Assembly: GCA_016927675.1 (NCBI GenBank) | Contig: JAFGMF010000153.1 | Coordinates: forward strand, 1 to 6,822 | Reading direction: 5' to 3' | Length of the DNA: 6,822 nt | Source of the DNA: Candidatus Cloacimonadota bacterium | GTDB taxonomy: Bacteria > Cloacimonadota > Cloacimonadia > Cloacimonadales > TCS61 | Shown here: positions 4,837-6,822 of the stretch, in pieces | Numbering within the stretch: the stretch's first letter is position 1 | Layout of the letters: each line of letters starts with the position of its first letter | Translations under genes and position numbers: made by a program | Notes under the pieces: generated by a model | The model's database searches: none | Told to the model about the DNA's origin: nothing | Seen by the model: the letters and a program-made list of their open reading frames with translations, nothing else

Positions 4837-6822
4837 ATGGTCAGAAAAAAAACTTTCCCGAAGGTAATAAGACATAATTTTATTCCGTTCAGAGTAAAAT
4901 CATCATTACTACTCTTCTGGATACTTATTCTGATTTTTCCAATTCATTATTCATATTCTGAAACAGATATTCCCGGGGAAATCGAGAATCAGAAGACCAT
5001 CCTGATCGCTTCGGAACCAGATTATCCTCCATATTGTCTGATAGATAATAACGGACAGGCAGCAGGCTTTTCAGTGGAATTGTTTAAAGCTGCTGCTGCA
5101 GCTGTCGGTCTGAAAGTAAACATCAATATCGGGCTGTGGAATGTTATTAAACAGGATCTGGCAGAAGGCAGAATAGATGCTCTGCCACTCGTCGGGCGTA
5201 CTCCCGAGCGTGAACCTCTTTACGATTTCACCTTTCCTTATCTTTCACTTCATGGTGCCGTTTTCGTACGCAAAGGTAATACTGATATTAATTCACTAGC
5301 TGATCTTAAAGATAAAGAAGTTGCCGTAATGAGGGGTGATAACGCTGAAGAGTTTTTACGACGGACAAAACTCTCAGAAAATATTATTACCACACATACA
5401 TTTCAGGAAGCCTTTAACAACCTGGCTTCCGGCAAATCCGATGCTGTCGTTACTCAACGGGTGATGGGTCTTCAACTGCTGAAAGAGATCGGTTTGAAAT
5501 CAATCGTTCCGCTCAGTCTTCAACTTCCTGATTTTCGACAGGACTTCTGCTTTGCGGTTAAAAAAGGTAATACAGATCTGCTCAATCGTTTGAATGAAGG
5601 TTTATCAATTGTAATCGCCAATGGCACATACGATGAAATCCATCTGAAATGGTTTGGACCTTCACCGTGGACGAGTCTCAGTGTCACTGAAATTCTGTTA
5701 CGCATACTTCCTTTCTTAATTCCGGCACTATTGATTTTATCCAGCCTGATAATCATTTATTTAAGATTGGAGATCATAAAAAGAACCGCAGGTTTGAGAA
5801 AAGAAATTTCTGAACATCAAAAAACAGATCTGGAATTGAAAAAAAATCAACTCTTATTCAAAGAGATGGAAAAAGTTACTAAAATTGGTGGCTGGGAATT
5901 GGATTTGGAAAATCACAACACTATCTGGACAGATGGCGTCTATGCCATTCACGATCTAAAACGTGAAGACTTTAATCCCTCGAGCCCGAGTAATAACCTG
6001 GGTTTTTACCCTCCTGAGGATCAGAAAATTCTTGATGAAGCTCTGAAAAATGCCTGCGAAAATGGAGAACCCTATGATCTGGAATTAAAATTCATTTCTG
6101 CCGCAGGTGTACATAAATGGGTGAAAACTGTTGCGCAACCAGTAATGATAAATGGAAAAGTTATCAGAATTTTCGGTAATATCATGGATATCACCAAACA
6201 AAGAGAAACCGAAATTGAATTGCGAAAACTGAAAAATGACCTGGAAAAAAAAGTTCTCGACAGAACTGCTGAACTTGAAGAGAAAGTAGCAAAACTAGCT
6301 AAGAGTCAACAGGCAATGCTTTATATGGTTGAAGATCTGAACAGAATTTCCGGAGAGCTGAAAAATGAACGGCGGGAACTGGAAGCAACCAATCGTGAAC
6401 TGGAAGCTTTTTCTTATTCTGTTTCCCACGATCTTAGAGCTCCTCTACGCGCTATCGATGGTTTCAGTCGCTTTTTGAAAGAATCATATCAGGAAAAACT
6501 TGATGATACCGGACAACATTATCTTGACAGAATCAGAGCGGGCAGTCAGCGTATGGGTCAGTTTATCGATGATCTGCTGTCTCTGTCACGATCCACAAGA
6601 AAAGAAATGTTCTGGCAAAATGTGAACCTAAGTCAAATCGCAGACGAAATAATCTCAGAATTTCGTTCCAATGAACCAGACAGAGATGTCGAAGTTACAA
6701 TCGAGAAAAATTTGCTTGTTTACGGTGATCAATCTTTGCTGAGAGCAGTAATGGAGAATTTACTTGCAAACGCCTGGAAATTCACTAAAAATATTGAATC
6801 CCCCAAAATCCACTTTGGGGTA
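4837..6822 (+). CDS. Sensor histidine kinase with periplasmic SBP_bac_3 sensor (3' partial)
   Basis: The frame is open for 662 codons and leaves the window uninterrupted. A basic N-terminus (MVRKK) and hydrophobic segment (about 22-36) form a signal anchor or signal peptide. Residues 54-274 are an SBP_bac_3 domain: SEPDYPPYC (59-67), GFSVELF (77-83), GRTPERE with Arg125 (120-126, the usual ligand-carboxylate arginine region), FTFPY, and a final LKWFG (270-274). A transmembrane helix spans about 289-308. A PAS domain (about 349-453) begins with IGGWELD and ends in the PAC-like NIMDITKQRE. A charged coiled coil (454-525) leads to HisKA, with phospho-acceptor His531 in SVSHDLRAPLR. The N-box of HATPase_c (ENLLANAWKF, Asn645) is present, while the G boxes lie beyond the window. 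It should bind a small periplasmic ligand and autophosphorylate to signal to an unseen response regulator. The ATG is the only start upstream of the anchor, six codons after the in-frame stop at 4828 minus intervening codons; its ribosome site is weak. Confidence 0.95.
   Translation, partial: MVRKKTFPKVIRHNFIPFRVKSSLLLFWILILIFPIHYSYSETDIPGEIENQKTILIASEPDYPPYCLIDNNGQAAGFSVELFKAAAAAVGLKVNINIGLWNVIKQDLAEGRIDALPLVGRTPEREPLYDFTFPYLSLHGAVFVRKGNTDINSLADLKDKEVAVMRGDNAEEFLRRTKLSENIITTHTFQEAFNNLASGKSDAVVTQRVMGLQLLKEIGLKSIVPLSLQLPDFRQDFCFAVKKGNTDLLNRLNEGLSIVIANGTYDEIHLKWFGPSPWTSLSVTEILLRILPFLIPALLILSSLIIIYLRLEIIKRTAGLRKEISEHQKTDLELKKNQLLFKEMEKVTKIGGWELDLENHNTIWTDGVYAIHDLKREDFNPSSPSNNLGFYPPEDQKILDEALKNACENGEPYDLELKFISAAGVHKWVKTVAQPVMINGKVIRIFGNIMDITKQRETEIELRKLKNDLEKKVLDRTAELEEKVAKLAKSQQAMLYMVEDLNRISGELKNERRELEATNRELEAFSYSVSHDLRAPLRAIDGFSRFLKESYQEKLDDTGQHYLDRIRAGSQRMGQFIDDLLSLSRSTRKEMFWQNVNLSQIADEIISEFRSNEPDRDVEVTIEKNLLVYGDQSLLRAVMENLLANAWKFTKNIESPKIHFGV

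Noticed and set aside
5520..5756. 78-codon open frame on the minus strand within the kinase
   Set aside because: It is antisense to the SBP_bac_3 and transmembrane part of the kinase and has no supporting signals.
1..6822. CRISPR arrays, tRNA or rRNA genes, phage or defence genes
   Set aside because: No regularly spaced repeats, no tRNA-like cloverleaf signatures, and none of the protein-coding genes resembles a defence, phage or transposase family.

Overview
The window is AT-rich bacterial DNA with tight gene spacing and Shine-Dalgarno sites in front of most genes. A periplasmic solute-binding sensor fused to a membrane histidine kinase, plus a secreted small protein, suggests a Gram-negative (diderm) cell envelope. 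The gene set and codon style would fit an uncultured fermentative lineage such as Cloacimonadota or a relative. That placement is inference only, because there is no rRNA or other marker gene here.

Layout: (1) Positions 1-403 carry no convincing gene. They hold a perfect 13-bp hairpin at the left edge, a pair of short direct repeats, and a probable terminator just past the end of the leftward operon. (2) Positions 404-2969 are a compact leftward operon, tdh-acpS-kbl. Tdh is an SDR-type L-threonine 3-dehydrogenase and Kbl is a glycine C-acetyltransferase (2-amino-3-ketobutyrate CoA ligase). Together they convert threonine to glycine and acetyl-CoA. Between them lies acpS (holo-acyl-carrier-protein synthase), whose start codon overlaps the tdh stop codon by one base. 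A promoter with a consensus -35 box (TTGACA) lies upstream of tdh. (3) Positions 3289-3876 encode, leftward, a small exported protein with a TPR-like N-terminal helical pair and a methionine-rich segment, followed by a textbook intrinsic terminator. (4) The divergent intergenic region 3877-4122 holds an inverted pair of TTGACGTA-containing motifs. (5) Positions 4123-4755 encode a rightward class I SAM-dependent methyltransferase of unknown substrate. (6) From 4837 to the right edge runs a sensor histidine kinase (signal anchor, SBP_bac_3 domain, transmembrane helix, PAS, coiled coil, HisKA and the start of HATPase_c). It is cut by the window end at codon 662.

How the parts work together: the threonine operon is the only clear pathway. 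Its products link amino-acid catabolism to acetyl-CoA, and AcpS links CoA use to fatty-acid synthesis. The kinase probably senses an amino acid or similar small solute, but nothing in the sequence ties it to the threonine operon. I did not find a clearly new biological system. The best second looks are the acpS insertion in the tdh-kbl operon, the Met-rich exported protein, the paired intergenic motif and the possible leaderless methyltransferase transcript.
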